Positions 1-8,020 of a DNA stretch of 64,000 bases are shown in pieces. Origin of the DNA: JACVRW01 sp038323835 (GTDB lineage Bacteria; Actinomycetota; Thermoleophilia; Solirubrobacterales; Thermoleophilaceae); NCBI GenBank assembly GCA_038323835.1, contig JBBQHI010000003.1, forward strand, positions 1 through 64,000, in the 5' to 3' direction. The notes beneath the pieces are model-generated. The model was not told the origin of the DNA. It made no database searches and saw nothing but the letters and a program-made list of their open reading frames with translations. Both the position numbers and the translations under genes were made by a program. The first letter of the stretch is position 1. Each line of letters begins with the position of its first letter.

Positions 1-138
1 CGCGGTGGGGCGGGCCCTCTGTCTCCCCCGCGGCCGGCCCCTCCACCGCGCTCTGGGGGGCCGGCGCGGGGCCTTTTTGGGGCTGCGTCTCTGGGGGGGG
101 GGGGGGCTGGGGGCCCCCCCCCCCCCCACGACGTTTGC
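1..138. other. Low-complexity contig end, probable sequence artefact
   Basis: This stretch is made of G and C runs, including 14 G in a row near position 100 and 14 C in a row just after. No codon structure or regulatory motif is recognisable. Normal sequence begins at the stop codon of the minus-strand gene that ends at 139. Runs of this kind are far from the composition of the rest of the window and look like poor consensus at a contig end. Anything downstream of that gene on the minus strand, for example transporter permease genes, lies outside the window. Confidence 0.7.
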
Positions 139-1803
139 CTACTTCGTGCAGAACAGGAGCCAGTCGTTCTTGTACACCGGGTGGAGGCCGGAGCAATTCT
201 TGGCGTCCATGCGCTCGCCGAAGAAGGACGAGGACTCCTCGCCCCCGTACGGCAGGACGTAGGCCTTCTGGTTGACGACGTAGTCGTCGAGCGCAGCCCA
301 CTCGTCGACCGTGTCCTTCGGGTCCTTGCCCCGCAGCTCGTCGAGCTTCTTGTCGAGCACCGGATCGTTCACGAAGCCCTGGTTGCTGGTCACCTCGGAC
401 TTGAGCGCCCTCGAGCTGAGCAGCACCTCGATGAAGTCGCCCGGGTGCGGGTAGTCCTGGAACCAGTCCGTGAACCCGGTCTGCGCCTTCGTCCGCTTCA
501 GGCCGACCGTCTCGAAGTAGACCTGCTGGTCGAGCGTCTTGACGTCGGCCTTGAAGCCGATCTCGTTCAGCATGTCGCGGTAGTAGTCGGCGATCGCCGG
601 CCGCGGGTCCTTATTGTTGGTCCAGACGGTGACGTTCGTGCCCTCGTAGCCCGACTTCTTCACGAGCTCCTTGGCCTTGTCGATGTTCGGGGGGCCGTTC
701 GGATCGCCGTAGACGCACTTGGCCTCCTTGTACCCGACGACGCCGGGCGGCAGGAAGTTGCACGTCGGCTTCAGCCGGCCGCCGAAAACGCGCACCAGCG
801 CGCTGCTGTCCATCGCGTAGTTCACCGCCTGACGAGCCTCGAGCTTGTCGAACGGCGGGATCGTCTTGTTCAGGAAGAAGTAGTACGTGTTCGGCGGGTT
901 CACGCTCTCGAGGTAGCGGTCCGCGTACTTCTGCCTGACCTCCGGGAGCTGGTCGCCGGTCGGGTCCTCGGTCATGAAGTCGACCTTCCCGGTGATCACG
1001 TCCTGCGTCATCTTGGTCACGCTGTCGCTGACCTCGACGGTGATCTTGTCGAAGTTGCCCTTCGGTATCCCGGGGATGTCCGGCCAGTGCGGGTTCCGGG
1101 TAAGGACGTACAAGCTGTTGAAGTCCTTGACGTCGACGACGTACGGCCCGACGCCCGGCGGAGGCTGCTTCAGGCTCTTCGCAGGCGACTTGGCCGCGGG
1201 CGTGGGCGACGCATAGGCCTCCGCGAGCGCGAACAGCAGCTTCGTGTCCGGCTCCGTGGTGTTGATCGTGATCTCGCCGGTCTGGTCGTTCGTGACGATG
1301 CCGGGGATGTCGGCCTTGAAGTCGCCCTTCTTCTGGAACTCCTCGGCGCCGACGATCGGCAGGTAGAACGAACCCCAGACGCTGCCCAGCTTGAAGAGGC
1401 GCTTGATCGTGTTCTCGAAGTCGCTCGCCTTGACGGGGGTGCCGTCGCTGTACTTGAGCCCGTCCCTGAGCTGGAACTTGTAGGTCTTGCCGCCGTTCGT
1501 GATCTCGGGCAGGTCCTTGGCGAGGCCCGGGATGATCTCGGCGCCGGCCGAGCCTTCCTTGTGCGCGTAGGTCACGAGGGGCGTGTAGGCGAGCTGGTAG
1601 ATCTGGTTGGCCTGGACGGTTTGGAAGAGCACCGGATCGGCGTTGTCGGGGCCGGTCGAGGCGACCTTGAGCTCGCCGCCACCGTTGCCTCCGCCACCGC
1701 CGCCGTTGTCGTTGTTCTTGTCGTTGCTGCCACAGGCAACGACCCCGAACATCGCCAGCACTGCGAAGACCAGCACGGCAACGCGTCTACTCAGCTTCCC
1801 CAT
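139..1803 (-). CDS. Oligopeptide/dipeptide ABC transporter substrate-binding lipoprotein
   Basis: A 554-residue extracytoplasmic solute-binding protein of family 5 (DppA/OppA type), expected to deliver peptides or similar solutes to an ABC importer. The N-terminus is a lipoprotein signal: basic start, hydrophobic core, then a VVAC lipobox with the lipidated Cys at residue 24 and a Gly/Asn-rich tether. The mature part carries the usual family features, including a YKFQLRDGLKYSDGTPV-type strand and a long C-terminal lobe. The ATG is preceded by AGGAG at a good distance. The neighbouring gene at 1935-3455 is a shorter paralogue: both share a CN(F/L)LPP motif and a C(S)xxHPVY C-terminal motif. 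No permease or ATPase gene is visible, but they could lie beyond position 1. Confidence 0.9.
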   Translation of the reverse strand: MGKLSRRVAVLVFAVLAMFGVVACGSNDKNNDNGGGGGGNGGGELKVASTGPDNADPVLFQTVQANQIYQLAYTPLVTYAHKEGSAGAEIIPGLAKDLPEITNGGKTYKFQLRDGLKYSDGTPVKASDFENTIKRLFKLGSVWGSFYLPIVGAEEFQKKGDFKADIPGIVTNDQTGEITINTTEPDTKLLFALAEAYASPTPAAKSPAKSLKQPPPGVGPYVVDVKDFNSLYVLTRNPHWPDIPGIPKGNFDKITVEVSDSVTKMTQDVITGKVDFMTEDPTGDQLPEVRQKYADRYLESVNPPNTYYFFLNKTIPPFDKLEARQAVNYAMDSSALVRVFGGRLKPTCNFLPPGVVGYKEAKCVYGDPNGPPNIDKAKELVKKSGYEGTNVTVWTNNKDPRPAIADYYRDMLNEIGFKADVKTLDQQVYFETVGLKRTKAQTGFTDWFQDYPHPGDFIEVLLSSRALKSEVTSNQGFVNDPVLDKKLDELRGKDPKDTVDEWAALDDYVVNQKAYVLPYGGEESSSFFGERMDAKNCSGLHPVYKNDWLLFCTK

Positions 1804-1934
1804 CTATCTCCTCCAGTTGGTTGCGCCGAAAGCCCTCGACTGCGCCCGCAAATGTACTCCGACTACCCGGACGTGCCGCGATCTGAACAAACGCCTAACA
1901 CGACGGGGATTTCGATCGTTGTGCTCCCAGTCCT

Positions 1935-3455
1935 TCATCGCAGGCAGAGCTGGGAGAGGTCGATCCCGTAGACCGGATGGAACCTCGAGCAGTTGGCCGC
2001 GTCGATCCGGCCGGAGGTGAAAACCGTCCGGAGCGGCGTTGCGTAGGGCACGATCACGCCGCCGTCCACCAACTCGGCATCGAGCAGCTTCGCCAGCCGA
2101 TCCCGGTCGTCGCGGTCGGTCGCGCTGGTCAGCTCGTCCGCAGTGAGCAACGGCTTGGCGTCCACGACGAGTGGCACCTGCGCGGCGAGCGGCGCCAGGA
2201 AACGCGCCGGATCGGGCACCGGAGCGCGCGCCGTGAGCAGGTTGACGTCGGCTCGCCTGCGCGGCGCCCGCGCGGTGGTCAGCCCGAGTGCCCTCAGCGT
2301 CTCCACGTAGAGCCTCGCCACCCGAGCGTATCCCCGGGGAGCCGGCACGGTGACCTGTCGCCCGAGCGCGTCGGCCGACTCTACGAGCCTTCGGGCCCGG
2401 ACGAGGTCGGGATGGTCCTCGGGGTTGCCCCAGGGACAGGGGTCGGACTCGTCGTACCCGGGAAGCGCGGGCGGCAGCAGGTTGCACGACGGGCGCACGA
2501 GGCCGCCGAGCCGCCGAGCCGCCTCCGGCTTGTCGAACGCGAGGGCGAGCGCCTCGCGCAGCTTGCCCGCCCCGTCACCCCTGATCCGTAGCGCGAGGTA
2601 GAGCGTCTCGAGGCCCGGATGCTCGGAGTACTGGTCGCGAAGCTCGGACCTGAGCTCGGGCAGCCGGTCCGCCGGCGGAGGGGTGGTCATCACGTCGAGC
2701 CGGTCCGCGATCACGGCCTCCGTCTCTTCGAGCGCGGTACCGCCCGCCTTGACCGTGATCTCGTCGAGCCGGCCGCCCGGCACGCCGGGCAGGCTGAAGT
2801 CACGGTTGCGACGGAGGACGAAGCCGCGCCCCGGCCGCGGCGAGACGATGCGGTACGAGCCCACGCCCGGTGGCGGGTGCGCACTCCTGTCGCGCATCGG
2901 CGTGGCGGCGGGCACGACGCCCGCCTGCATCGCCGCGAGCGCATACGGGAAGGACGGATCCGGCCGGCGAAGGTCGATCCGGACGGTCGCCCGGGCGTCG
3001 TCCGCGAACAGCCCCGAGACGCCGGCGAACAGGCGCCTGCCCACGGGCCCCAGCGCTCGCGCGCGGAGGATCGACTGCTTCACGTCGCGCGCTCTCACAA
3101 GCCGGCCGTTCGAGAAGTGCACGCCGCGCCGGATCCGCAGCTTGTAGGTCCGGCCATCCCCGGTGGCCTGCGGGACCCGTGCCGCCACTCCCGGGATCAG
3201 CTCGGTGCCGTCCTCGCCCTCCGCCCTCCGATACGTGAGCGGAGGCGTGTACACGAGCCAAAGCGGCCCGGAGTCCTCCGGCGCTCCGGCCAAGGCGGGG
3301 TCGAGCGCCCGTGGCGGCTGAGCGAGGGCCACCGAGGCGGTGCCGCCCTCGAGCGCGCTCCCGCCTCGCTGACCGTCGCCCGGACACCCGCCCAGGAGGA
3401 GGGCGAGCAGGATGGAGCTTGCCAGGCGAGCGATCCACCGTGGAGCAGGGCTCAG
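1935..3455 (-). CDS. Second oligopeptide-binding-type lipoprotein, coupled to a sigma factor gene
   Basis: A family-5 solute-binding protein of about 506 residues, paralogous to the gene at 139-1803. The leader ends in an LLGGC lipobox, with Cys 24 if translation starts at CTG 3455. I chose that CTG because no ATG, GTG or TTG occurs in frame for over 100 bases upstream, the signal peptide begins right there, GAGGAG sits about six bases before it, and the CTG overlaps the TGA stop of the upstream sigma gene (CTGA). The conserved HFSNGRLV strand and the CNLLPP and HPVY motifs are present. Translational coupling to a sigma factor and anti-sigma pair is unusual for a transport component and suggests either stress-controlled uptake or a sensing role. 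Another start, or a small sequence error hiding one, remains possible. Confidence 0.8.
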   Translation of the reverse strand: MSPAPRWIARLASSILLALLLGGCPGDGQRGGSALEGGTASVALAQPPRALDPALAGAPEDSGPLWLVYTPPLTYRRAEGEDGTELIPGVAARVPQATGDGRTYKLRIRRGVHFSNGRLVRARDVKQSILRARALGPVGRRLFAGVSGLFADDARATVRIDLRRPDPSFPYALAAMQAGVVPAATPMRDRSAHPPPGVGSYRIVSPRPGRGFVLRRNRDFSLPGVPGGRLDEITVKAGGTALEETEAVIADRLDVMTTPPPADRLPELRSELRDQYSEHPGLETLYLALRIRGDGAGKLREALALAFDKPEAARRLGGLVRPSCNLLPPALPGYDESDPCPWGNPEDHPDLVRARRLVESADALGRQVTVPAPRGYARVARLYVETLRALGLTTARAPRRRADVNLLTARAPVPDPARFLAPLAAQVPLVVDAKPLLTADELTSATDRDDRDRLAKLLDAELVDGGVIVPYATPLRTVFTSGRIDAANCSRFHPVYGIDLSQLCLR

Positions 3456-4216
3456 GTGAGCTCCTCGCGCATCTCCGACAGCGACTTCCGGATCAGGCGG
3501 GACACGTGCATCTGCGAGAGCCCCACGGCCTGGGCGATCTGGGTCTGGGGCAGCCCGTCCTCGAAGCGCATCCGCAGGATCTCGCGCTCGCGATCGGGGA
3601 GCCGCTTGAGCGCGGGCTCCAGCGCGGCGCGGTCCTCCGATCGCTCGAAGCCCGCATCCTCGTCCCCGATCGTCTCGAGCGGATCCAGCTCCTCGTCCCC
3701 CGCGGGGCCGGTGGAAAGCGACACGGTGGAGTACGCGGAGCCCACCTCCATCGCCTCGAGGACCTCCTCCGGCGTGGTCTTTAGCTCCTCCGCGATCTCG
3801 GCGATGCTCGGTGAGCGCGCCAGCCGGCCGGTCAGGCACTCGATCGCGCCGGACAGCGACGCGTTCATCTCCTGCAGGGCGCGCGGCACCCGGATGGCCC
3901 AGCCCTTGTCGCGGAAGTGGCGCTTGATCTCCCCCACCACGTTCGGCGTGGCGTAGGTGGCGAGGGACACGTCGCGCGAGAGCTCGAATCGGTCGATCGC
4001 CTTGATCAGCCCGATAGCGCCCACCTGCTCGATGTCCTCCAGCGCCTCACCGCGCCCGCTGTAGCGCCGCGCGAGCGAGCGCACCAGTGGGAGGTGACGC
4101 TCGATCAGCTCCTGGCGCGCGGCCGTGTCGCCCCCGTCGTGGTAGCGACGGAGCAACTCGCGGTCCTCGCGGCGAGCGCGGTCGGCGGATGCTGGCCGGC
4201 GGTGGGCCAAGCTCAC
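3452..4216 (-). CDS. SigB/SigF-family alternative RNA polymerase sigma factor
   Basis: A 254-residue sigma-70 protein of the general-stress/sporulation group (SigB/SigF/SigG). Region 2 is at about residues 38-110, with the motif EDIEQVGAIGLIKAIDRF and the DNA-melting stretch ending FRDKGWAIRVPR. Region 3 follows, and region 4 (about 205-250) holds a helix-turn-helix with LPDREREILRMRF and QTQIAQAVGLSQMHVSRL. Region 1 is lacking, as expected. The start overlaps the end of the RsbW-like gene by four bases (ATGA), and its stop overlaps the start of the binding-protein gene. The gene order anti-sigma then sigma matches rsbW-sigB modules, so activity is probably set by partner switching, although no RsbV-type antagonist is in the window. 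Confidence 0.93.
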   Translation of the reverse strand: MSLAHRRPASADRARREDRELLRRYHDGGDTAARQELIERHLPLVRSLARRYSGRGEALEDIEQVGAIGLIKAIDRFELSRDVSLATYATPNVVGEIKRHFRDKGWAIRVPRALQEMNASLSGAIECLTGRLARSPSIAEIAEELKTTPEEVLEAMEVGSAYSTVSLSTGPAGDEELDPLETIGDEDAGFERSEDRAALEPALKRLPDREREILRMRFEDGLPQTQIAQAVGLSQMHVSRLIRKSLSEMREELT

Positions 4217-4614
4217 GTCCAGCGCTTTCGCTTGTCGAGCCGGACCACGATGCCGCCGTCGCCCACGTCCTCCACCCCGAACGAGTCCACCACCGTCTGG
4301 AGGACCCGCCTCAGCGTGAGCGTCCTGATCGGAGACTCCCCGTCTCCATCGCGCAGCGCCTCGGTCAGCGCGCGCTCGTCCAGCGGGCCCACGCGCGTGC
4401 GTATCGCCTCGTCACCGACCTCGAAGGCGAGGTGCACGGTGCCGGTGGTGCCCGCTTCCGCGAGCAGGCGCTCCACGGCGAGCTGAAGATCGTCGATCTC
4501 CTCGAATGCGAAGTCCACTCGCTCGGCGATCCCCCCGATGATCAGGCGCACCACACCCTGGAAGTCTCCGGCCAGCGGGGCGTCGAGATCGATGCGCTCC
4601 GGTGCCGGGGTCAC
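4213..4614 (-). CDS. RsbW-like anti-sigma factor with degenerate ATP-binding site
   Basis: A protein of about 133 residues, started here at GTG 4614, which overlaps the mnmA stop as GTGA. An upstream extension would only read through mnmA out of frame. Position, size and pattern fit the histidine-kinase-like fold of anti-sigma factors: a helix with LQLAVERLLAEAG at the N-box position, a middle section, and a closing strand GGIVVRLDKRK. The usual N-box Asn residues and the DxGxG and GxG nucleotide-binding boxes are not recognisable, so kinase activity is doubtful. It would still be expected to hold the SigB-type factor encoded directly downstream. Its assignment rests mainly on context and fold-like pattern. 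Confidence 0.7.
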   Translation of the reverse strand: MTPAPERIDLDAPLAGDFQGVVRLIIGGIAERVDFAFEEIDDLQLAVERLLAEAGTTGTVHLAFEVGDEAIRTRVGPLDERALTEALRDGDGESPIRTLTLRRVLQTVVDSFGVEDVGDGGIVVRLDKRKRWT

Positions 4615-6080
4615 GCCGTTCCCGCGATCGTGCCGAAGCCGGTGACCAGGTCCCCGGAGAGGAGGCAGGCGAGCTGACCCGGGGCCACGGCGTGAGCCGG
4701 CTCGCCCAGCTCGAGCTCGAGGCCACCCGCGAGCTCCACCACGCGGCACGGGATGGGCGCCGCGCCGTAGCGGAGCCGCACCGTCTCCACGGCCGCGGGG
4801 TCGCGGTGAAGACGGGCGTCCGCGAGCGTCACGCGCGTCACCGCCAGCGCCTCGCGCGGCCCGACCACGACGGTGGCCGTGGCGGCATCCTTCTCCAGCA
4901 CGTACAGGGCCTCCGGCGCGGCCACCCCGATCCCGCGTCGCTGCCCGACCGTGAACTCGTGCTGACCTTCGTGGCGCCCGAGCTCGTGCCCCGCCCGGTC
5001 CACGATCCGGCCCGGCCGCCGCAGTCCGTCGGGCGCGTGCCGGCGCAGGAAGCCGCGACTCCCCAGCCCGGCCGCGAAGCAGAGGTCCTGGCTCTCCCGC
5101 CGGTCCGCCACCGCCAGTCCGGCATCCCGGGCCAGGGAGCGCACCTCGTCCTTGGTGAGAGCGCCCAGCGGGAAGGAGAGGCGATCGAGGAGCGACGGCT
5201 CGAGCCGGGCGAGCATGTAGCTCTGATCCTTACGCGCGTCGGCTCCCGCCCGCAAGAGGGGACCGTCGGCATCTCGGGCGATGCGGGCGTAGTGACCGGT
5301 GGCCAGGCGGGCGGCCCCCAGCGCGTCGGCCAGCGCGACCATGGCGTCGAAGCGCACCTCGCCGTTGCAGCGCACGCAGGGGTTCGGGGTCTCGCCCCGG
5401 CCGTAGCCCTCCACGAAGCGGTCCACCACCGCCTCCCGGAAGCGCTCGCGCAGGTCGAGGGTCACGTGCGGGATGCCCATGCCGTGGGCCAATGCCCTCG
5501 CGCCGAGCACGGCCTGGGGCGAGCAGCAGCTCCGCTCCGCGTCGGTGGCGGGATGCGCCCAGAGCTCGAGCGTCACGGCCACCACGTCGTCGCCGGCGTC
5601 CAGGGCGAGCTGAGCGGCGGCGGCGCTGTCCACCCCGCCGCTCATGGCCACGAGCGTGCGCCGCGGGTTGGGGGCCAGCGCCGGGGTGCCGTCGCGCGCG
5701 GCCGCGCCGAGCGCGCGCTGAAGAGCGTCGGCCGCCAGAACGGCGGCGTGCCGGTGCGCCACGCCCAGCCCGCCGAGGGCGTCGGCCAGCGCGTCTGGGG
5801 TGACCCGTGCGGCGGTCAGGAAGGACTCGCCCTCCGCGAGCTCCACGGCGGCGCTGGCGGCCGCGCGAAGCGCTGAGCAGCCCTCGGCCTCGAAGCCCGC
5901 CTCGCTCACGCGCTCGCGCTCGACGGTCACGGCGATGCGCACGAGGTCCCCGCAGGAGGATCCACCGGCCACGCCGGCATGCGGATGGTCGGCCGGGGCG
6001 CCCGTTCCTCGAGGGAACGCCAGGTGATCCGAGAGGCCCACCGGCGCTAGCGTCGCAGATGGCGGGCATGGCGGCCCCAA
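4611..6080 (-). CDS. mnmA: tRNA 2-thiouridylase MnmA with N-terminal IscU/NifU-like domain
   Basis: A 489-residue fusion (476 if started at GTG 6041). Residues about 15-128 resemble the IscU/NifU scaffold: SSCGD (Cys43, Asp45), EGCSAL (Cys68), then GVAHRHAAVLAADAL where the third ligand Cys of IscU is replaced. The rest is MnmA, which activates U34 of Lys, Glu and Gln tRNAs with ATP and inserts sulfur. It has a PP-loop SGGVDS at about 147-152, the catalytic pair NPCVRC (Cys235/238) and SQDLC (Cys334), and the FTVGQRRG strand. In many bacteria the desulfurase, IscU and MnmA genes are neighbours, so the fusion would place a sulfur or Fe-S carrier on the thiolase. No desulfurase gene is in the window. 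The TTG start at 6080 and the GTG at 6041 both lack a strong Shine-Dalgarno sequence. Confidence 0.92.
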   Translation of the reverse strand: MGPPCPPSATLAPVGLSDHLAFPRGTGAPADHPHAGVAGGSSCGDLVRIAVTVERERVSEAGFEAEGCSALRAAASAAVELAEGESFLTAARVTPDALADALGGLGVAHRHAAVLAADALQRALGAAARDGTPALAPNPRRTLVAMSGGVDSAAAAQLALDAGDDVVAVTLELWAHPATDAERSCCSPQAVLGARALAHGMGIPHVTLDLRERFREAVVDRFVEGYGRGETPNPCVRCNGEVRFDAMVALADALGAARLATGHYARIARDADGPLLRAGADARKDQSYMLARLEPSLLDRLSFPLGALTKDEVRSLARDAGLAVADRRESQDLCFAAGLGSRGFLRRHAPDGLRRPGRIVDRAGHELGRHEGQHEFTVGQRRGIGVAAPEALYVLEKDAATATVVVGPREALAVTRVTLADARLHRDPAAVETVRLRYGAAPIPCRVVELAGGLELELGEPAHAVAPGQLACLLSGDLVTGFGTIAGTA

Positions 6081-6225
6081 CCTGCCGCTGCCAAATCCGA
6101 GAGTTGGGCCTGCTGTCCTAGCAAACTCGGGTGTCCTCCATGGCGGGCCACGGCCCTACCACGAGCCGAACTCCCATCTCGGTGTTATTCGGCTCAACGT
6201 ATACGGCAGGCTGGCGAACAGGTTC

Positions 6226-6276
6226 GGGCCTGACGCGAGGCTACCAGCGGTGGAGGACCTCGGCGCGGTCAGGCCC
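6226..6276 (-). terminator. Inverted repeat at the aspS stop codon, probable terminator
   Basis: GGGCCTGAC at 6226-6234 pairs perfectly with GTCAGGCCC at 6268-6276, which includes the aspS stop. Inside it GCGAGG can pair with CCTCGG. There is no long T run, as is common in very GC-rich genomes. The rest of the gap to mnmA (6081-6225) shows no gene and should hold the promoter of the mnmA operon. Confidence 0.5.
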
Positions 6277-8020
6277 TCGGATCGAGCTTCAGCCCGAGCT
6301 CGCGCAGCTGGCGCTCGTCCACGGGGGCGGGTGCGCCGGTGAGCGGGTCCACCCCGCTCGCGGCCTTCGGGAAGGCGATCACGTCGCGGATCGAGTCGCG
6401 CCCGGCGAGCAGCGCCGCGATGCGATCGATGCCGAGCGCGATTCCGCCGTGCGGCGGGGCGCCGAAGCGCAGCGCCTCGAGCAGGAAGCCGAAGCGCTTC
6501 TCCGCCTCCTCGGGTCCAATCCCGAGAGCGTCGAACACCTTCTGCTGAAGCTCGGGCCGGTTGATCCTGATCGAGCCGCTCCCGAGCTCCCAGCCGTCGA
6601 GCACCACGTCGTAGCTGCGGCTCAGCCAGGTGCCGGGATCGCCGTCGAGGTCGCCCTTGGGCGAGGTGAACGGATGGTGCTCGGCGACCCACCGTCCCTC
6701 CCCCTCGTTCCAGGCGAACATCGGGAAGTCCGTGACCCAGAAGAGGTCGTGGCCCTCCGGCTCGCCCTCGGCCACCTCCACCCGGAGCGCGCCGAGCACA
6801 CGGGCGGCCACCGCCGCGTCGTCGGCCACGATCAGGATCGCGTCGCCGGGCCTCGCGCCCAGCTCGGCCGTGGCCCGCTCGACCTCGGCCTCGGACAGGA
6901 ACTTGGCGATGGGCGAGCGCCACCCCCCGTCCTCCACCACGGCCCAGGCCAGGCCCTTGGCACCCAGGCTCTGCGCGCGCTCGGTGAGGGCATCGAAGCG
7001 GCTGCGTGGCCACTCGCCCCCGGTGCTGATGGCCCGGACCACCCCGCCGGCGCCCACGGCACCGGAGAAGACCTTGAACGCCGAGTTCCGGAACACGCCG
7101 GTCAGGTCGGAGATCTCGACCCCCAGGCGGCGGTCGGGCCGGTCCGAGCCGTAGCGCAGCATCACATCGGCGTAGGTGAGCCGCTCCACCGGCAGGTCCA
7201 CCTCGATGCCGCCGACGGCCAGCACGGCCTTCAGCACGGGGTCCACCGCGTGGTAGACGTCCTCTTCCTCCACGAATCCCATCTCCAGGTCGAGCTGGGT
7301 GAACTCGGGCTGGCGATCCGCGCGGAAGTCCTCGTCCCGGAAGCAGCGGGCGATCTGGAAGTAGCGCTCGGTGCCGCCCATCACCAGCAGCTGCTTGAAC
7401 AGCTGCGGCGACTGGGGAAGCGCGTACCACGAGCCCGGGCTCAGGCGGCTCGGCACCAGGAAGTCGCGCGCTCCCTCGGGCGTGGACCGGGTCATGATCG
7501 GGGTCTCGACCTCCAGGAAGTCCTCAGCGTTCAGCTGGTCGCGGATGGTGCGCACCACGTCGTGGCGCAGGCGCAGGTTGCGGCGCATGCCCTCCCGGCG
7601 AAGGTCGAGATAGCGGTAGCGGAGTCGCAGCTCCTCGCCCACCGGCTCGTCCTCGTCGATCGGGAAGGGCGGGGTCTCCGCGTCCGCGAGCACGTCCAGC
7701 GAGGCCACGGCCAGCTCCACCTCGCCGGTGGGCAGCCCCGGGTTCACGGTGCCCTCCTCGCGCGCGATCAGCTCACCCTCGGCCGAGATCACGTCCTCGG
7801 AGCGCAGCCGGCCCGCCTCCTCGTGCACGGCGGGAGCGTCCTCCGGGCGGAACACGAGCTGCACCAGCCCGGTGGTGTCGCGCAGGTCGATGAAGATCAG
7901 CCCGCCGTGGTCGCGCCGGCGGTGCACCCATCCGGCCACACGCACGCGCTCGCCCACGTCCGCCGCACGGAGCTCGCCCGCCCAGCGGGAGCGGTAGAGG
8001 TTGGGACGCAGGGAACTCAC
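6269..8020 (-). CDS. aspS: Aspartyl-tRNA synthetase, probably non-discriminating
   Basis: A bacterial-type class II synthetase of 583 residues that charges tRNA-Asp in the cytoplasm. The N-terminal OB anticodon-binding domain contains RRRDHGGLIFIDLRD. The catalytic core has motif 1 (VETPIMTRSTPEGARDF), motif 2 (FRDEDFRADRQPEFTQLD) and motif 3 (GIALGIDRIAALLAG), with the GAD insertion domain between. In the known family rule, His in RRRDHG and Gly in EEGTVN mark enzymes that also charge tRNA-Asn, with GatCAB finishing the reaction. Leu and Lys mark strict AspRS. Both residues here point to the relaxed type. Its start overlaps the hisS stop by four bases, so the two are cotranscribed. Confidence 0.97.
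   Translation of the reverse strand: MSSLRPNLYRSRWAGELRAADVGERVRVAGWVHRRRDHGGLIFIDLRDTTGLVQLVFRPEDAPAVHEEAGRLRSEDVISAEGELIAREEGTVNPGLPTGEVELAVASLDVLADAETPPFPIDEDEPVGEELRLRYRYLDLRREGMRRNLRLRHDVVRTIRDQLNAEDFLEVETPIMTRSTPEGARDFLVPSRLSPGSWYALPQSPQLFKQLLVMGGTERYFQIARCFRDEDFRADRQPEFTQLDLEMGFVEEEDVYHAVDPVLKAVLAVGGIEVDLPVERLTYADVMLRYGSDRPDRRLGVEISDLTGVFRNSAFKVFSGAVGAGGVVRAISTGGEWPRSRFDALTERAQSLGAKGLAWAVVEDGGWRSPIAKFLSEAEVERATAELGARPGDAILIVADDAAVAARVLGALRVEVAEGEPEGHDLFWVTDFPMFAWNEGEGRWVAEHHPFTSPKGDLDGDPGTWLSRSYDVVLDGWELGSGSIRINRPELQQKVFDALGIGPEEAEKRFGFLLEALRFGAPPHGGIALGIDRIAALLAGRDSIRDVIAFPKAASGVDPLTGAPAPVDERQLRELGLKLDPRA

Noticed and set aside
1804..1934. SigB/F-like promoter (GTTT ... GGGTA) upstream of the first binding protein
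   Set aside because: The two elements are about 20 bases apart, longer than the 12-17 usual for this promoter class.
181..1971. Long open frame on the plus strand opposite the binding-protein gene
   Set aside because: Product is rich in Arg/Val/Leu/Glu without any motif; it is the usual antisense shadow in a 70% GC genome. The same applies to the long plus-strand frames opposite aspS, hisS, the oxidoreductase, the APC genes and polA.
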